Shown here: positions 1-8,615 of the stretch, in pieces
Numbering within the stretch: position 1 is the stretch's first letter
How the letters are laid out: every line of letters starts with the position of its first letter
NCBI RefSeq assembly: GCF_026586665.1
Contig: NZ_JAODIY010000006.1
Span: 1 to 60,146, forward strand
Direction of reading: 5' to 3'
DNA: 60,146 bases
Origin: Halovenus rubra
GTDB lineage: Archaea > Halobacteriota > Halobacteria > Halobacteriales > Haloarculaceae
Notes under the pieces: generated by a model
Told to the model about the DNA's origin: nothing
Seen by the model: the letters and a program-made list of their open reading frames with translations, nothing else
Database searches by the model: none
Translations under genes and position numbers: made by a program

Positions 1-170
1 TGTCGTTGTGTCTGCGTCTCGTTATTGCGATCACCAACTACGAACGAGGAGATAATCCGGGAAGCACGATCATCACGGTGTGACAAGAGTTCTATGACAC
101 CCTCAATGCAGCCAGCGAGACCGACTGAAGCGCCGGCTGCAAGCAGTAATTTGCGACGAGTTACGTTCAT
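1..170 (-). CDS. Lipoprotein, N-terminal part only (cut by window edge)
   Basis: Reading leftward from the ATG at 168-170, the frame stays open to the window edge and gives 56 residues. They begin MNVTRRKLLLAAGASVGLAG followed by Cys at position 21. This is a twin-arginine start (TRRKLL), a short hydrophobic stretch and a lipobox (GLAGC), the usual haloarchaeal Tat lipoprotein signal. The mature part that is visible is charged and has no recognisable domain. A T/A-rich stretch with TTTATTTAT lies about 35 bases upstream (near 197-210) and may be the promoter. The protein should be anchored outside the membrane by a lipid on Cys21. Its function cannot be told from this fragment. Confidence 0.75.
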   Translation of the reverse strand, partial: MNVTRRKLLLAAGASVGLAGCIEGVIELLSHRDDRASRIISSFVVGDRNNETQTQR

Positions 171-645
171 TGCTCTATCTGGACAAACGGTACGGATAAA
201 TAAATCAATTCTCTACGTTCAAACTCCGGTTTAATCGTTTCTTCTATCTGTCTTTCGAGGCTTGACAGGTACTCCGACAGCACAAGCAGTTGTCTACGTT
301 ACTGTGAGTAAAGAAGACGCATCGAACAGTTCGCAGACCTTTTTGAGACGGTTTGTAAATAGAGAAAACCATCGCTGATACTGATGGCTGTAACTACGAT
401 TACATACGCAGGAAAATATAGTAGACGATTGGTGAGAAATCGAGAAACAGCCTACGGACTGTTCTCTGATGTCTTCAGGCGACGCTGATCTCTCTGTCTC
501 TGTACCATTCACCTGTCGTTTCAGAGACGAACTCAAGCGCTCATTCCGATGTACCTTTCCCGGTTGGCCGCGTTACTTACGATATGAACGCGAAGTTGCC
601 GGCAGCTTCCGCACAGACGCTGCCACCACGTTCGGAGGGGTACGT
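171..645. other. Intergenic region without a convincing gene
   Basis: These 475 bases separate the divergent lipoprotein and rlmE genes. Open frames on both strands are short and lack acidic haloarchaeal composition. An in-frame extension of rlmE up to 469 exists, but it is basic and unlike the family, so it is treated as untranslated. The stretch probably holds both promoters. Confidence 0.5.
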
Positions 646-1437
646 ATGACCGGAAAAGACGAGTACTACAACCGGGCAAAACAACAGGGCTATCGAGCGC
701 GGTCGGCGTTCAAGCTCGCACAGCTCGATGGTGCAGTGAACCTCCTCGACGACGGTGATACGGTGGTTGACCTCGGCGCTGCACCGGGAGGTTGGATGCA
801 GGTCGCTGCCGAGCGAGTCGGAAACAGCGGAACCGTCATTGGCGTCGACCGCCAGAGTATCGACGAGCTTGAAGACGTAAATGCGACTGTTGAGTATATC
901 CGCGGTGACATCACTGAGGAACGGACAAAAGACCGGATTCGAGACGTAGTAGCCGGAGACGACGATAACCCAGTTGACGTCGTTATCTCGGATATGGCGC
1001 CGAATATGACCGGAGAGTACGACCTCGACCACGCACGGTCGGTTCACCTCGCGAGACAGGCTTCCGAAGTCGCCGACGATATCTTGACCTCAGGCGGTGA
1101 CCTCGTGGTGAAAGTGTTCGATGGTCGCGACCTCGATGACCTCGAATCGAGTATCGAGTCTGCCTTCGAGTATGTCCGGCAGATGCGACCCGACGCTTGC
1201 CGTGATGAATCCTCGGAGTTGTATCTGGTCGCCCGTAACCGACTCACTGCGCCGGTTCGCTCGGGTGATGAGATCGATGTCGAGATTGTCGATACAGGGT
1301 CAGAAGGGGATGGTATCGCCCAAGTTGACGGCTTCACAATTTTCGTCTCGGACGCCTCCGAAGGTGAGCAGATCCATGTTGAAGTCACTGACGTGAAACC
1401 GAACTTCGCCTTTGCCGAGCCAATTGATGAGAGCTAA
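646..1437 (+). CDS. rlmE: 23S rRNA (uridine-2'-O-)methyltransferase RlmE with C-terminal TRAM domain
   Basis: This is an FtsJ/RrmJ-type enzyme that 2'-O-methylates a uridine of 23S rRNA using S-adenosylmethionine. The SAM-binding motif VDLGAAPGGWMQVA is clear. The four family catalytic residues can be placed as Lys in RSAFKL, Asp in ISDMAPN, Lys in VVKVFDG and Glu in SSELYLVAR. The last 60 or so residues (APVRSGDEIDVEIVD onward) form a TRAM RNA-binding domain, as in haloarchaeal RlmE. The ATG at 646 is chosen because MTGKDEYYNRAKQQGYRARS is the family N-terminus and a GGAGGGG Shine-Dalgarno sequence lies just upstream (636-641). The 263-residue length is normal. The next gene follows 26 bases downstream on the same strand. 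Confidence 0.93.
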   Translation: MTGKDEYYNRAKQQGYRARSAFKLAQLDGAVNLLDDGDTVVDLGAAPGGWMQVAAERVGNSGTVIGVDRQSIDELEDVNATVEYIRGDITEERTKDRIRDVVAGDDDNPVDVVISDMAPNMTGEYDLDHARSVHLARQASEVADDILTSGGDLVVKVFDGRDLDDLESSIESAFEYVRQMRPDACRDESSELYLVARNRLTAPVRSGDEIDVEIVDTGSEGDGIAQVDGFTIFVSDASEGEQIHVEVTDVKPNFAFAEPIDES

Positions 1438-1463
1438 GGTGATAGGGGTCGGACGGTAGATAG

Positions 1464-2483
1464 ATGCCTGATACCGGTAAGATAGACCGCACGTTTTTCG
1501 AGACTGTCATTGCATCACGGCTCGGTGCGACACGGCAGGATGTCACCAAGGGACCAGCCCACGGCGTCGACTTCGGCGTTATCGATGTTGGTGACGCTGC
1601 GCTTGCGCTGGCAACGGACCCTATCTCGATTCTGCCCGAAATCGGGCTGGAGCGGGCTGGAAGGTTCGCGATTAGGTTTCTGCTTACCGACGTTGCAGTC
1701 TCCGGACTGGCACCAAGCCACCTTGCTGTCTCGTTCTCGTTACCTCCCGGAATGACAGACGAGGAGTTTGAATCAGTCTGGAAAGCAATCGACCGGGAGT
1801 GTACGGACCTCGGAATCTCTATCGTGACCGGCCATACGGCTCGCTACGAGGAGTGCTCGCTCCCTTGGGTTGGGCACGGAACCATCATGGCTGCTGGGAA
1901 CCATGAGGACATTATCTATCCTGACGGTGCGCGGCCAGGGGATGTCCTTCTCGTGACCAAAGGGCCGGCAGTCGAATCGGTCGGACTGTTGACGACGCTC
2001 TTTCCGGACCTAGTTTCTCTCGATGAATCGACGCTCGACACTGCGCAGTCGTTGCTCGATGAAGCCAAGGCGACTCGGGACGCGATGGCTGTTGCCGACA
2101 CTGGCGGTGTCAGAGCAATGCACGATGCAACAGAGGGTGGACTGGTCGGTGCATTCCATGAGATGGCGGGCAGTGCGGGCGTACAGTTCCGTATCGATAC
2201 CGACGCTATCCCGGTCCAGCCCGGCGTTCGCCAGGGTGCAGACGCGCTCGGTCTCGATATCTGGCATGCAACTTCTTCCGGAACTCTCGTCATCGCCGTC
2301 CAAGAAGAGAAAACAGAGGCCGTCATCGAGACGCTCGAAGCAAGAGGAACGTCGGTCGGTATTGCTGGTCGTGTGACTGATGGAGATGGTGTTGTCCTCG
2401 ATGGGTCGCCGACAGATCCACCCTCCGGTGATGCCTCTTGGCCGGTGTACGAACGGCTCCTCGACGAGCAGGCTGAACAGTAA
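1464..2483 (+). CDS. AIR synthase-related protein, HypE-like
   Basis: The 339-residue protein has the PurM/AIR synthase fold shared by PurM, SelD, ThiL and HypE. Seen in the sequence: an N-terminal half with DPISILPEIGLERAGRFAI and the metal/ATP-type stretch FLLTDVAVSG, then a C-terminal half with the glycine-rich TKGPAVESVG and MHDATEGGLVGAFHEMA, which match HypE closely. The C-terminal Cys tail that true HypE uses to carry the cyano group is missing: the protein ends RLLDEQAEQ. No hydrogenase genes are nearby. The reaction is therefore unknown; an ATP-dependent dehydration or phosphorylation is likely from the fold. It follows rlmE by 26 bases and may be cotranscribed. Confidence 0.8.
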   Translation: MPDTGKIDRTFFETVIASRLGATRQDVTKGPAHGVDFGVIDVGDAALALATDPISILPEIGLERAGRFAIRFLLTDVAVSGLAPSHLAVSFSLPPGMTDEEFESVWKAIDRECTDLGISIVTGHTARYEECSLPWVGHGTIMAAGNHEDIIYPDGARPGDVLLVTKGPAVESVGLLTTLFPDLVSLDESTLDTAQSLLDEAKATRDAMAVADTGGVRAMHDATEGGLVGAFHEMAGSAGVQFRIDTDAIPVQPGVRQGADALGLDIWHATSSGTLVIAVQEEKTEAVIETLEARGTSVGIAGRVTDGDGVVLDGSPTDPPSGDASWPVYERLLDEQAEQ

Positions 2484-2590
2484 CTGTTTGGGCTGGTGAC
2501 CGAGAATCCACTCACCCAAAACCAAAGTACGGGAGCCCAATACTGCCACTGAATGCGAGACACCGACAACCGCTCCGAGAGACTGTAAAC

Positions 2591-2628
2591 TACATTTATA
2601 TCGGAGGCCGTTGAAGGGACAATTGAGG
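2591..2628 (+). promoter_or_regulatory. TATA box deciding the start of the PHA-type operon
   Basis: TACATTTATA at 2591-2600 ends 28 bases before the ATG at 2629. This is the usual archaeal spacing for a leaderless mRNA, and it supports the ATG at 2629 over the in-frame TTG at 2611. Confidence 0.6.
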
Positions 2629-3372
2629 ATGTTACTGGAAGACCGAACCTGCCTCGTCACAGGTGCATCGAAAGGGATTGGAAGGGGAATTGCAGAGGAA
2701 CTTGGAGAAGCCGGAGCTAACGTTGCGGTCAACTACCGTTCATCCGAGGAGGACGCGTATACTGTTCATGACATCATTAATGAAGGGCCGGGCTCTGCAG
2801 TCGTCGCACAGGCAGATGTATCGCGTGAGGACGAGGTTGTGGCGATGTATGAGGCAATCACCAAGGAGTTCGGACAGATCGACGTGCTTGTGAACAACGC
2901 TGGAATTACAGTCGACAAAAAGTTCGAGAACATGACCCGAGAGGACTGGGAACAGGTTATCGACGTCAACCTCGGTGGCGTGTTCAACTGCACGAATGCG
3001 TGTTTCGACGATTTACGTAAGGCCGACAATGGAAGACTTATCAATATATCTAGCGTCGTCGGCCAGCAAGGAAACTACGGACAGGCAAACTATGCAACGA
3101 CAAAAAGTGGTCTTTTCGGGTTCACACGGACTATCGCACTGGAACTCGCAGATCATAACTCCACGGCCAACTGTGTCGCACCTGGGTTCGTGAAAACAGA
3201 TATGCTCGAAGCAGTACCTGAACGGGTCAAAGACCAGATTCTTGAGCGGGTTCCACTGGATAGATTCGCCGAAGTAGAAGATATTGCTGGCATTGTCCGC
3301 TTCCTCGCTACTGAGGAATCCAGCTACATGACGGGGCAGGTGCTGGGGGTCAACGGAGGCATGGAATGGTAA
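2629..3372 (+). CDS. phaB: Acetoacetyl-CoA reductase-like SDR (PhaB/FabG type)
   Basis: A classical short-chain dehydrogenase of 247 residues. It has the NADP(H) loop TGASKGIGRG, NNAG, the catalytic Ser in NISSVVG, and the Tyr/Lys pair in YATTKSG. It should reduce 3-oxoacyl-CoA (acetoacetyl-CoA) to the 3-hydroxyacyl-CoA. The thiolase gene overlaps its end by seven bases (ATGGTAA), and a thiolase partner follows. This is the arrangement expected for supplying 3-hydroxybutyryl-CoA for polyhydroxyalkanoate. No PHA synthase gene is in the window, so a role in fatty acid synthesis or another ketoacyl reduction remains possible. The start at 2629 is preferred because the TATA box sits 28 bases upstream. 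Confidence 0.85.
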   Translation: MLLEDRTCLVTGASKGIGRGIAEELGEAGANVAVNYRSSEEDAYTVHDIINEGPGSAVVAQADVSREDEVVAMYEAITKEFGQIDVLVNNAGITVDKKFENMTREDWEQVIDVNLGGVFNCTNACFDDLRKADNGRLINISSVVGQQGNYGQANYATTKSGLFGFTRTIALELADHNSTANCVAPGFVKTDMLEAVPERVKDQILERVPLDRFAEVEDIAGIVRFLATEESSYMTGQVLGVNGGMEW

Positions 3373-4535
3373 ACGACGTTCGAATCGCCGGTGTCGGAAT
3401 GACACCATTTGGTCGACAATCCGAGCTGACGGTTCGTGAGCTGTTTGGTAATGCAACTGCCGAGGCATTCGACGACGCCTCAGTTCCACGTGACGCTGTC
3501 GAGGAGGTTTATTACGGCAACTACATGGGTGAGTTTGCCGAACAGCAAGGTCATCAAGGACCGATGGTCGCCGAGGCTGCCGGAGTCAAAGCCCCGGCCA
3601 CTCGCATCGATAGCGCCTGTGCATCTAGCGGTGTGGCAACACGCCTTGGCTACGAGAAGATTCGGACTGGTCTCGCCGATGTGGTGCTCGTCGGTGGTAG
3701 CGAACGAATGACAAACCTCTCAACGTCAGATGGAACCCAGGCACTCGCCGCCGCAGCGGATTCCCTGTGGGAAATCCGAGCGGGCGTAACATTCCCGGGA
3801 GCGTACGCGCTCATGGCAAACCGTTACTTCGAGGAGTTCGGCGGCTCGCGTGAAGATCTTGCTCACATCGCTGTGAAAAACCACGAACATGCCCTCGAAA
3901 ATGAACTGGCACAGTTCCAGCGCGCAATCTCACTCGAAGATGTCATCGACGCTGCAGAGATTTGCTCGCCGTTTGGGATGTTCGACTGTTCGCCGATGAG
4001 CGACGGTGCGAGCGCCGCAGTTCTTGTTAGCGGAGAGTTTGCTGAATCACACGGGCTAGACGCACCAGTCAGAATTACTGGTTCTGGACAACACAGTGAT
4101 AACTTCGCGCTGGCTGACCGAGCATCGATGTGTCGGATGCCAGCAGCAGACCGCGCTGCAGAGATAGCTTACGACGACGCAGATATCTCGCCTGCCGATG
4201 TGGATGTTGCCGAGGTCCACGACTGTTTCACGATTGCCGAAGTACTCGCACTTGAATCGCTTGGGTTTTATGAACCAGGTGAGGCAATCACTGCCGCCCG
4301 CGAAGGCGAAACGTCCATCGATGGTGACCTTCCTGTTAACCTCTCAGGTGGCCTGAAAGCCAAGGGCCATCCTGTGGGGGCGACAGGCGGTGCACAGATT
4401 TCAGAAATGACAAAACTCCTCCGTGGCGACCATGTCAATTCCTCGGCTGTTGACGACGCAACCGTTGGACTGACTCACAATGCAGGTGGCACTGTGGCAA
4501 GTTGTGTCGTTCACGTACTGGAGGTGGCAGAATGA
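3366..4535 (+). CDS. Archaeal-type beta-ketothiolase, catalytic subunit
   Basis: A 389-residue thiolase fold protein joining two acyl-CoA units, for example two acetyl-CoA to acetoacetyl-CoA. The nucleophile is Cys85 in DSACASS. The usual His is in GHPVGATGG. The second thiolase Cys is replaced by His in THNAGG, giving the Cys-His-His set of archaeal and SCP2-type thiolases. It overlaps the reductase upstream (ATGGTAA) and the OB-fold gene downstream (ATGA), so the three are surely translated together. In Haloferax, beta-ketothiolases for PHA precursors are known to be made of a thiolase subunit plus an OB-fold subunit, and this pair fits that scheme. Whether it is closer to PhaA or BktB was not decided. 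Confidence 0.87.
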   Translation: MVNDVRIAGVGMTPFGRQSELTVRELFGNATAEAFDDASVPRDAVEEVYYGNYMGEFAEQQGHQGPMVAEAAGVKAPATRIDSACASSGVATRLGYEKIRTGLADVVLVGGSERMTNLSTSDGTQALAAAADSLWEIRAGVTFPGAYALMANRYFEEFGGSREDLAHIAVKNHEHALENELAQFQRAISLEDVIDAAEICSPFGMFDCSPMSDGASAAVLVSGEFAESHGLDAPVRITGSGQHSDNFALADRASMCRMPAADRAAEIAYDDADISPADVDVAEVHDCFTIAEVLALESLGFYEPGEAITAAREGETSIDGDLPVNLSGGLKAKGHPVGATGGAQISEMTKLLRGDHVNSSAVDDATVGLTHNAGGTVASCVVHVLEVAE

Positions 4536-4921
4536 GATACGACACACGAGACAAGGGGTTTGACGACTTCCTCGATGCTGTTGAACAGGGTGAGCCGTAT
4601 TATCTAGAGAGTCCAAGCGGCAACGGGTGGCTCCCGCCACGGGTCGTTGACCCCGAAACTGGTGAGGAAGACCTCGCGGAGGTGGCGCTTCCAGAGCAGG
4701 GCGAAGTGCTAACCCACACGAAAACACACGTCGCCGGTCCCGATTTCGCTGATGATGCTCCGTATACTGTTGCAATCGCATCGTTTGGACCGGTAAACGT
4801 TACTGGACAGGTCCGGAACATCGAAACTGGCAATATCGAAATAGGACAAGCAGTCAAGCTCGGTGTTGAGCGAACCAAGACAACTGAGGATCGCGTGCTT
4901 GTCTTTTATCCTGTGGAGTAG
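4532..4921 (+). CDS. OB-fold (DUF35-like) thiolase partner without zinc ribbon cysteines
   Basis: The 129-residue protein begins at the ATG that overlaps the thiolase stop (ATGA, 4532-4535). Its N-terminal part (LESPSGNGWLPPR) sits where DUF35 proteins normally have a rubredoxin-like zinc ribbon. There is no cysteine in the whole protein, so no zinc can be bound there. The second half (YTVAIASFGPVNVTGQV and onward) looks like the OB fold that contacts acyl-CoA in archaeal thiolase complexes. It is most likely the small non-catalytic subunit of the thiolase encoded just upstream. Confidence 0.82.
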   Translation: MRYDTRDKGFDDFLDAVEQGEPYYLESPSGNGWLPPRVVDPETGEEDLAEVALPEQGEVLTHTKTHVAGPDFADDAPYTVAIASFGPVNVTGQVRNIETGNIEIGQAVKLGVERTKTTEDRVLVFYPVE

Positions 4922-4937
4922 CGACCCTGCACTACTC

Positions 4938-5555
4938 CTAACCTGGATGTTCGACTGCTCGTGCAAGCGAGTAGATCTTTTCTGACTCATCGAGCAGTTC
5001 GGGGTAGGCACCGACCACAGTGAGCAAGTCACCGTTGTTCGAAAGCCGACCGACGTGAACGAAAACGGTCACCGCAGCCCCGGCAACCTCGCGTTGTGTC
5101 TTGTAGCGCGTCAACTCAACATCAGTACCGAGAATCGAGACCACCTGTGTCGACTCTGCTTCGAGACTTCCCTGCTGGCCGCTGACCTGTGCAAGGAGTT
5201 GTTCGTCGTCAAAATTATCGATCGGGTTGATTTCGTTCCCGGCGACTGTAACACTCGGAGTCGAAAAAATCCGGAATGTCGCAGCGTCCGCCCCAACGTC
5301 GCCGGCACCTTTTCCATGTGTAACGAGCCAGTTCGTCAGCCTGAGATCTCTGGACTGTCCAAGCGCATCGACAGTGCGCGTGAACTGTATTTCCTCGTCT
5401 TGTCGATGTTCAAAACCTGTTTGGTCGAGAGCCGGTTGTTCAACACCGGCGGGAGAGGCGTTCTGTTCGAAGGTATCCTGTAAGACGCCACAGCCAGCGA
5501 GCGAGGCCACTCCGGCGACCCCAAGGACTCCGAGAACGCTCCGTCGCGTTTCCAT
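4938..5555 (-). CDS. Haloarchaeal Tat lipoprotein, possibly DUF6517 type
   Basis: The start at 5555 gives METRRSVLGVLGVAGVASLA followed by GC: a twin-arginine signal with a lipobox (SLAGC). The 205-residue protein then has an acidic body with SVTVAGNEINPIDNFDDEQL and VFVHVGRLSNNGDLLTVVGA, a pattern found in a haloarchaeal lipoprotein family that is, as far as I recall, named DUF6517. The longer frame up to 5732 adds a basic stretch before the signal and is rejected. It is convergent with the thiolase operon, with 16 bases between the stops. The function is unknown; it should face the outside, anchored by lipid on the Cys. Confidence 0.75.
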   Translation of the reverse strand: METRRSVLGVLGVAGVASLAGCGVLQDTFEQNASPAGVEQPALDQTGFEHRQDEEIQFTRTVDALGQSRDLRLTNWLVTHGKGAGDVGADAATFRIFSTPSVTVAGNEINPIDNFDDEQLLAQVSGQQGSLEAESTQVVSILGTDVELTRYKTQREVAGAAVTVFVHVGRLSNNGDLLTVVGAYPELLDESEKIYSLARAVEHPG

Positions 5556-5616
5556 ACCAGCACCCAAGACGACCGGACGTATAGTTTTTATCGCCGAGTG
5601 CCAAAAGCGAGCCTTG

Positions 5617-6678
5617 TCAGTCGTCAGCCGGAACCGTTGGGTTTCCGTACTCGATTTCGCCGGCATCGAGGTCAGCTTCGACTTCACGTGTTGCCGTGAC
5701 GAGGTTCTCCATTTTCTGGTATGCGGAGTCACGGGGAAGCAACTTTAGCCCGCAATCAGGACTGACTGTCAACTGCTCTGGCGGAACAACTTCAAGACCT
5801 TTCTTAATGTTCTCCTTGATTTGGTCGACGGACTCGACTTCTTTATCGTGTACATCGACGACACCGAGCGCGAGGTCTTTCGTGAATTCGTGCTCGGTAA
5901 ACACGTCGAGTTGTTCGTAGTCTCCGTTACAGAGCTCAACGTCGAACTCGTGGACAGGGAACTCCAGAATTTCTGGGTAGATGCGCGAGTAATCGCCATA
6001 ACAGACGTGCAAACCAATACGTACGTCCTCAGGGATGCCGTCGACGATGCGTTCGAGACACTCACCGACGATTGCGTGGTCGTCAGGCGTCGTGGCGAGA
6101 GCAGGCTCGTCAATCTGGATGTACCGTGCGCCGGCTTCGACAAGCTGTTCGACCTCTTCGTTGACGAGGTCTGCGAACTCGTATGCGAGGTCTGTCTCGC
6201 TGTTGTAGACCTCGTTGAACGACCAATTTGCAAGCGTATACGGTCCCGTAATCGGAACTTTCACTGGCTGCTCGGTGACCGTCGATGTAAACTCATACTC
6301 GGAGACGAGCCACTCCTCTGCGTAGGAGATTTCTTCGACGACACTTGGTTTGTCGAAGTAGTTATGCCCCCAGACTTTGACCGGGCCGTTACATTCACAA
6401 CCATCGATACGGTGGGCGAAGTACTCGACCATCTCGTTGCGCCGCATCTCGCCGTCAACTACGGCGTCGATGCCGGCACGTTCGTGTTCTTTGGTAATCA
6501 GGCGAGAGGCGTCGTCTTTTGCCTCCTCGAAGTCCTCATCGTCAACTTTCGATTCGTCGTCGTTCCAGAGGTCACGAGCACGGTGGAGCCATTTCGGTTT
6601 TGGATACGAGCCGACCACGGTCGTCAGCAAGAAGTGATCGTGAGGGTGGTCTGCCGGGCGGAACTGCTCTCGTGTCAT
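5617..6678 (-). CDS. metE: Cobalamin-independent methionine synthase, catalytic (MetE C-terminal) half
   Basis: The 353-residue protein corresponds to the C-terminal barrel of MetE, which moves a methyl group from a folate-type donor to homocysteine. Seen: N-terminal LLTTVVGSYPKP, the homocysteine-side motif QIDEPAL, the zinc ligands His and Cys in GLHVCYGDY, and the final Cys in SPDCGLKLLP. The length is that of archaeal short MetE, which has only the catalytic barrel. Its ATG overlaps the stop of the upstream gene (ATGA at 6675-6678), so it is the second gene of a two-gene operon with a MetE-like partner. The natural methyl donor in archaea may not be polyglutamylated methyl-THF. Confidence 0.88.
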   Translation of the reverse strand: MTREQFRPADHPHDHFLLTTVVGSYPKPKWLHRARDLWNDDESKVDDEDFEEAKDDASRLITKEHERAGIDAVVDGEMRRNEMVEYFAHRIDGCECNGPVKVWGHNYFDKPSVVEEISYAEEWLVSEYEFTSTVTEQPVKVPITGPYTLANWSFNEVYNSETDLAYEFADLVNEEVEQLVEAGARYIQIDEPALATTPDDHAIVGECLERIVDGIPEDVRIGLHVCYGDYSRIYPEILEFPVHEFDVELCNGDYEQLDVFTEHEFTKDLALGVVDVHDKEVESVDQIKENIKKGLEVVPPEQLTVSPDCGLKLLPRDSAYQKMENLVTATREVEADLDAGEIEYGNPTVPADD

Positions 6679-7670
6679 GCCACCACCTCCTGTTTTGTTG
6701 CCTCCTCAAGCACAGCGAGTTTTTCTTTGTAGCGTGACACTGGCAGGTACGAGAGTTCGACGTTTGCTGTCGCGTACACTGTTCCGTACTCCTCCAGTGG
6801 GGTTTGTTCCTCAAACCACGCAAGCCGCTCTCGAACTGTGTCGGGATCTTCGACAAGCGTGTTCTGTCCGTCAACGACCCCAAGAGCAACGTCGTCAGGT
6901 GACCCATACTCCTGGATATTATAGATGTTGTTGTCGTGGTCCGAAACGAGGTCATAGCCAAGTGCAGCGAACTCGGCATCGAGGACGTGCGCGTAGACGT
7001 GTTCTTCAAGTGCACCCCAGTAGGGGAAAACGACAACATCGGTGTCCGTTGCTGCTGTAACAGTATTCAGAGCTTCAGAGACGGTTTCTCCTCGCTCGTT
7101 CGCGAAGGGGTTCTCGACGAGGGAAGGTTCAAGCAGAAAGACTGTCTCAACATCAGGGAACGCATCTAGTTCGCCTGCAAGGAACTCAGCGACAGCGGCG
7201 AGGAACTCGTCCTCGTCACCATAGTGTTCGTCTGTTGCTAAGTCAGCAAGTGAGTACGGACCCGGCAACACACCTTGTAGGCCAGCATCGACATGCTCAC
7301 TTGCCTGTTCGAGTTCGGAGGCAACGTCACCATCAAACGTTAGGTCACCGGTGACAACCGGTTCGCGATAGAAGTTGTTGTTATCGTAGTAGCGAACGAT
7401 GCCGTGTGTCTCAACGTTCTCATGAACAGCAAGCGGATGTGCCAGAAAGTCGTCCCAGCGACCCTGTCCCTCAACAACTCTATCGAGGTCAGCGTCCTGT
7501 TGTTGGGCAATAAGATCGTCACGAACCTGACTGTAGGTCTCGGAAACGGCTTCATCTTCAGTGCCATCAATGAGGTCTTCTCTCTGATTTCCTTTCAGGT
7601 CTTGTAGCTGGTCTTTGGCCCAATCGGGGAGGGGACACAATCCCGGTGTTGTTGATACGTACTGTGTCAT
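6675..7670 (-). CDS. MetE-like paralog, first gene of the methionine synthase operon
   Basis: The 331-residue protein opens MTQYVSTTPGLCPLPDWAK and keeps MetE-like phrases such as GVLPGPYSLADLA, VFLLEPSLVENPF and ALGVVDGQNT. The zinc-binding Cys of the catalytic half (PDCG) is not present: the corresponding end reads TANVELSYLP. It therefore may bind folate or act as a subunit but probably does not activate homocysteine on its own. It overlaps the catalytic gene by four bases. The pair likely works as a split or two-subunit methionine synthase. Upstream DNA (7680-7735) is very AT-rich and contains a plausible TATA element (TTATAATAT near 7691-7701). Confidence 0.8.
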   Translation of the reverse strand: MTQYVSTTPGLCPLPDWAKDQLQDLKGNQREDLIDGTEDEAVSETYSQVRDDLIAQQQDADLDRVVEGQGRWDDFLAHPLAVHENVETHGIVRYYDNNNFYREPVVTGDLTFDGDVASELEQASEHVDAGLQGVLPGPYSLADLATDEHYGDEDEFLAAVAEFLAGELDAFPDVETVFLLEPSLVENPFANERGETVSEALNTVTAATDTDVVVFPYWGALEEHVYAHVLDAEFAALGYDLVSDHDNNIYNIQEYGSPDDVALGVVDGQNTLVEDPDTVRERLAWFEEQTPLEEYGTVYATANVELSYLPVSRYKEKLAVLEEATKQEVVA

Positions 7671-7775
7671 TATACCATCGTTTGTAATGCACTGTTATAA
7701 TATTTTCTATAGTGTATTATACATTGCAGTAATCAAAACGCAATGGAACTTGTTCCGAAAAGCAAAACACTAGCT

Positions 7776-8474
7776 CTACTGGTCTCGTTGGGCTTTTCGA
7801 AACGTTCGCCTATCAATAACCGAGCCATCGAGGTCATCTGCTGGTGCCTCTTCGAGCGCCCAGCGGAACTGTTCAGCCACATCTTCGGGCTCGTGACCGT
7901 TCGGACCATTCAATTCGGTTGCGACAAGCCCGGGATCAATCACACCCACATCGTACTCTGTATCCGCGGCAAAGCCACGGGCAACTGCTTCGGCAGCAGC
8001 CTTCGAAACAGCGTAGGAGCCGACACCTTCCGCTGTTCCCCGTGCGACGACACCGGATGTCACAAGCAATGTGGCGTCGTCCGCGAGGTGTGGAATAGCC
8101 TCTCGAAGCGTAGCAAAGACACCACGGGCGTTCGTGTTGATATGGTCATCAAGCGCTGTGTAGCTCTCCTCTTGTAGCGGTGTATGACCAGTTTCGCCGT
8201 GATACACACCTGCGTTTGCGATGACAGCGTCGATTGTGCCCCCCTCAGATGCCGCAATCTCCATCAGATGTTCGACATCGTACTCGTCACGCACGTCGAC
8301 GCGTTTCGTTGTTACCGTGCCGCCTGCATCTCGAATTTCGTCTGCACTTTTCTCGAGGCTGTCGGCACTTCTAGCGCAGATGACAACATGTGCACCCGCT
8401 TTTGCAACCTCGGCGGCAACCGCTTGGCCGATTCCTCTGCTCGCGCCTGTTATCACGACGGTCTTTCCGTCCAT
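7776..8474 (-). CDS. Short-chain dehydrogenase/reductase
   Basis: A 232-residue SDR with the cofactor loop TGASRGIGQA, ANAG, the catalytic Ser in LLVTSGVVARG, and Tyr/Lys in YAVSKAA. The Arg in ICARSAD after strand 2 suggests NADP(H). It is somewhat shorter than usual at the C-terminus, ending in IDRRTFRKAQRDQ. The substrate cannot be inferred. It stands alone, 105 bases downstream of the metE operon promoter region and on the same strand. The next gene upstream is on the other strand. Confidence 0.8.
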   Translation of the reverse strand: MDGKTVVITGASRGIGQAVAAEVAKAGAHVVICARSADSLEKSADEIRDAGGTVTTKRVDVRDEYDVEHLMEIAASEGGTIDAVIANAGVYHGETGHTPLQEESYTALDDHINTNARGVFATLREAIPHLADDATLLVTSGVVARGTAEGVGSYAVSKAAAEAVARGFAADTEYDVGVIDPGLVATELNGPNGHEPEDVAEQFRWALEEAPADDLDGSVIDRRTFRKAQRDQ

Positions 8475-8540
8475 ATGACCCCATTAGGCGGGTGCCCTCT
8501 AGAACCTCTCGGTCCTGCTCTTTGCCAACATCTAACGATG

Positions 8541-8559
8541 TCTGACGTGGGTCTGACGT
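8541..8559 (+). repeat. Two direct TCTGACGT repeats, one helical turn apart
   Basis: TCTGACGT occurs at 8541-8548 and again at 8552-8559, an 11-base spacing. A related TCTAACGA lies just before (8531-8538). Sites on the same face of the helix ahead of the small zinc-finger gene and divergent from the SDR suggest a regulator binding site. This is an inference from spacing only. Confidence 0.35.
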
Positions 8560-8615
8560 ATGTTTTTGAGGACACAAACCATAGCAAGTTACGGGAGGCC
8601 GTCATTCGAACTGTT

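Noticed and set aside
469-645. N-terminal extension of RlmE
   Set aside because: The 59 extra residues are not acidic and not seen in the family; a good Shine-Dalgarno precedes the ATG at 646.
5821-6732. 303-codon plus-strand frame opposite metE
   Set aside because: The opposite strand has full MetE motifs; this frame is rich in Val, Phe and Cys and is a mirror artefact.
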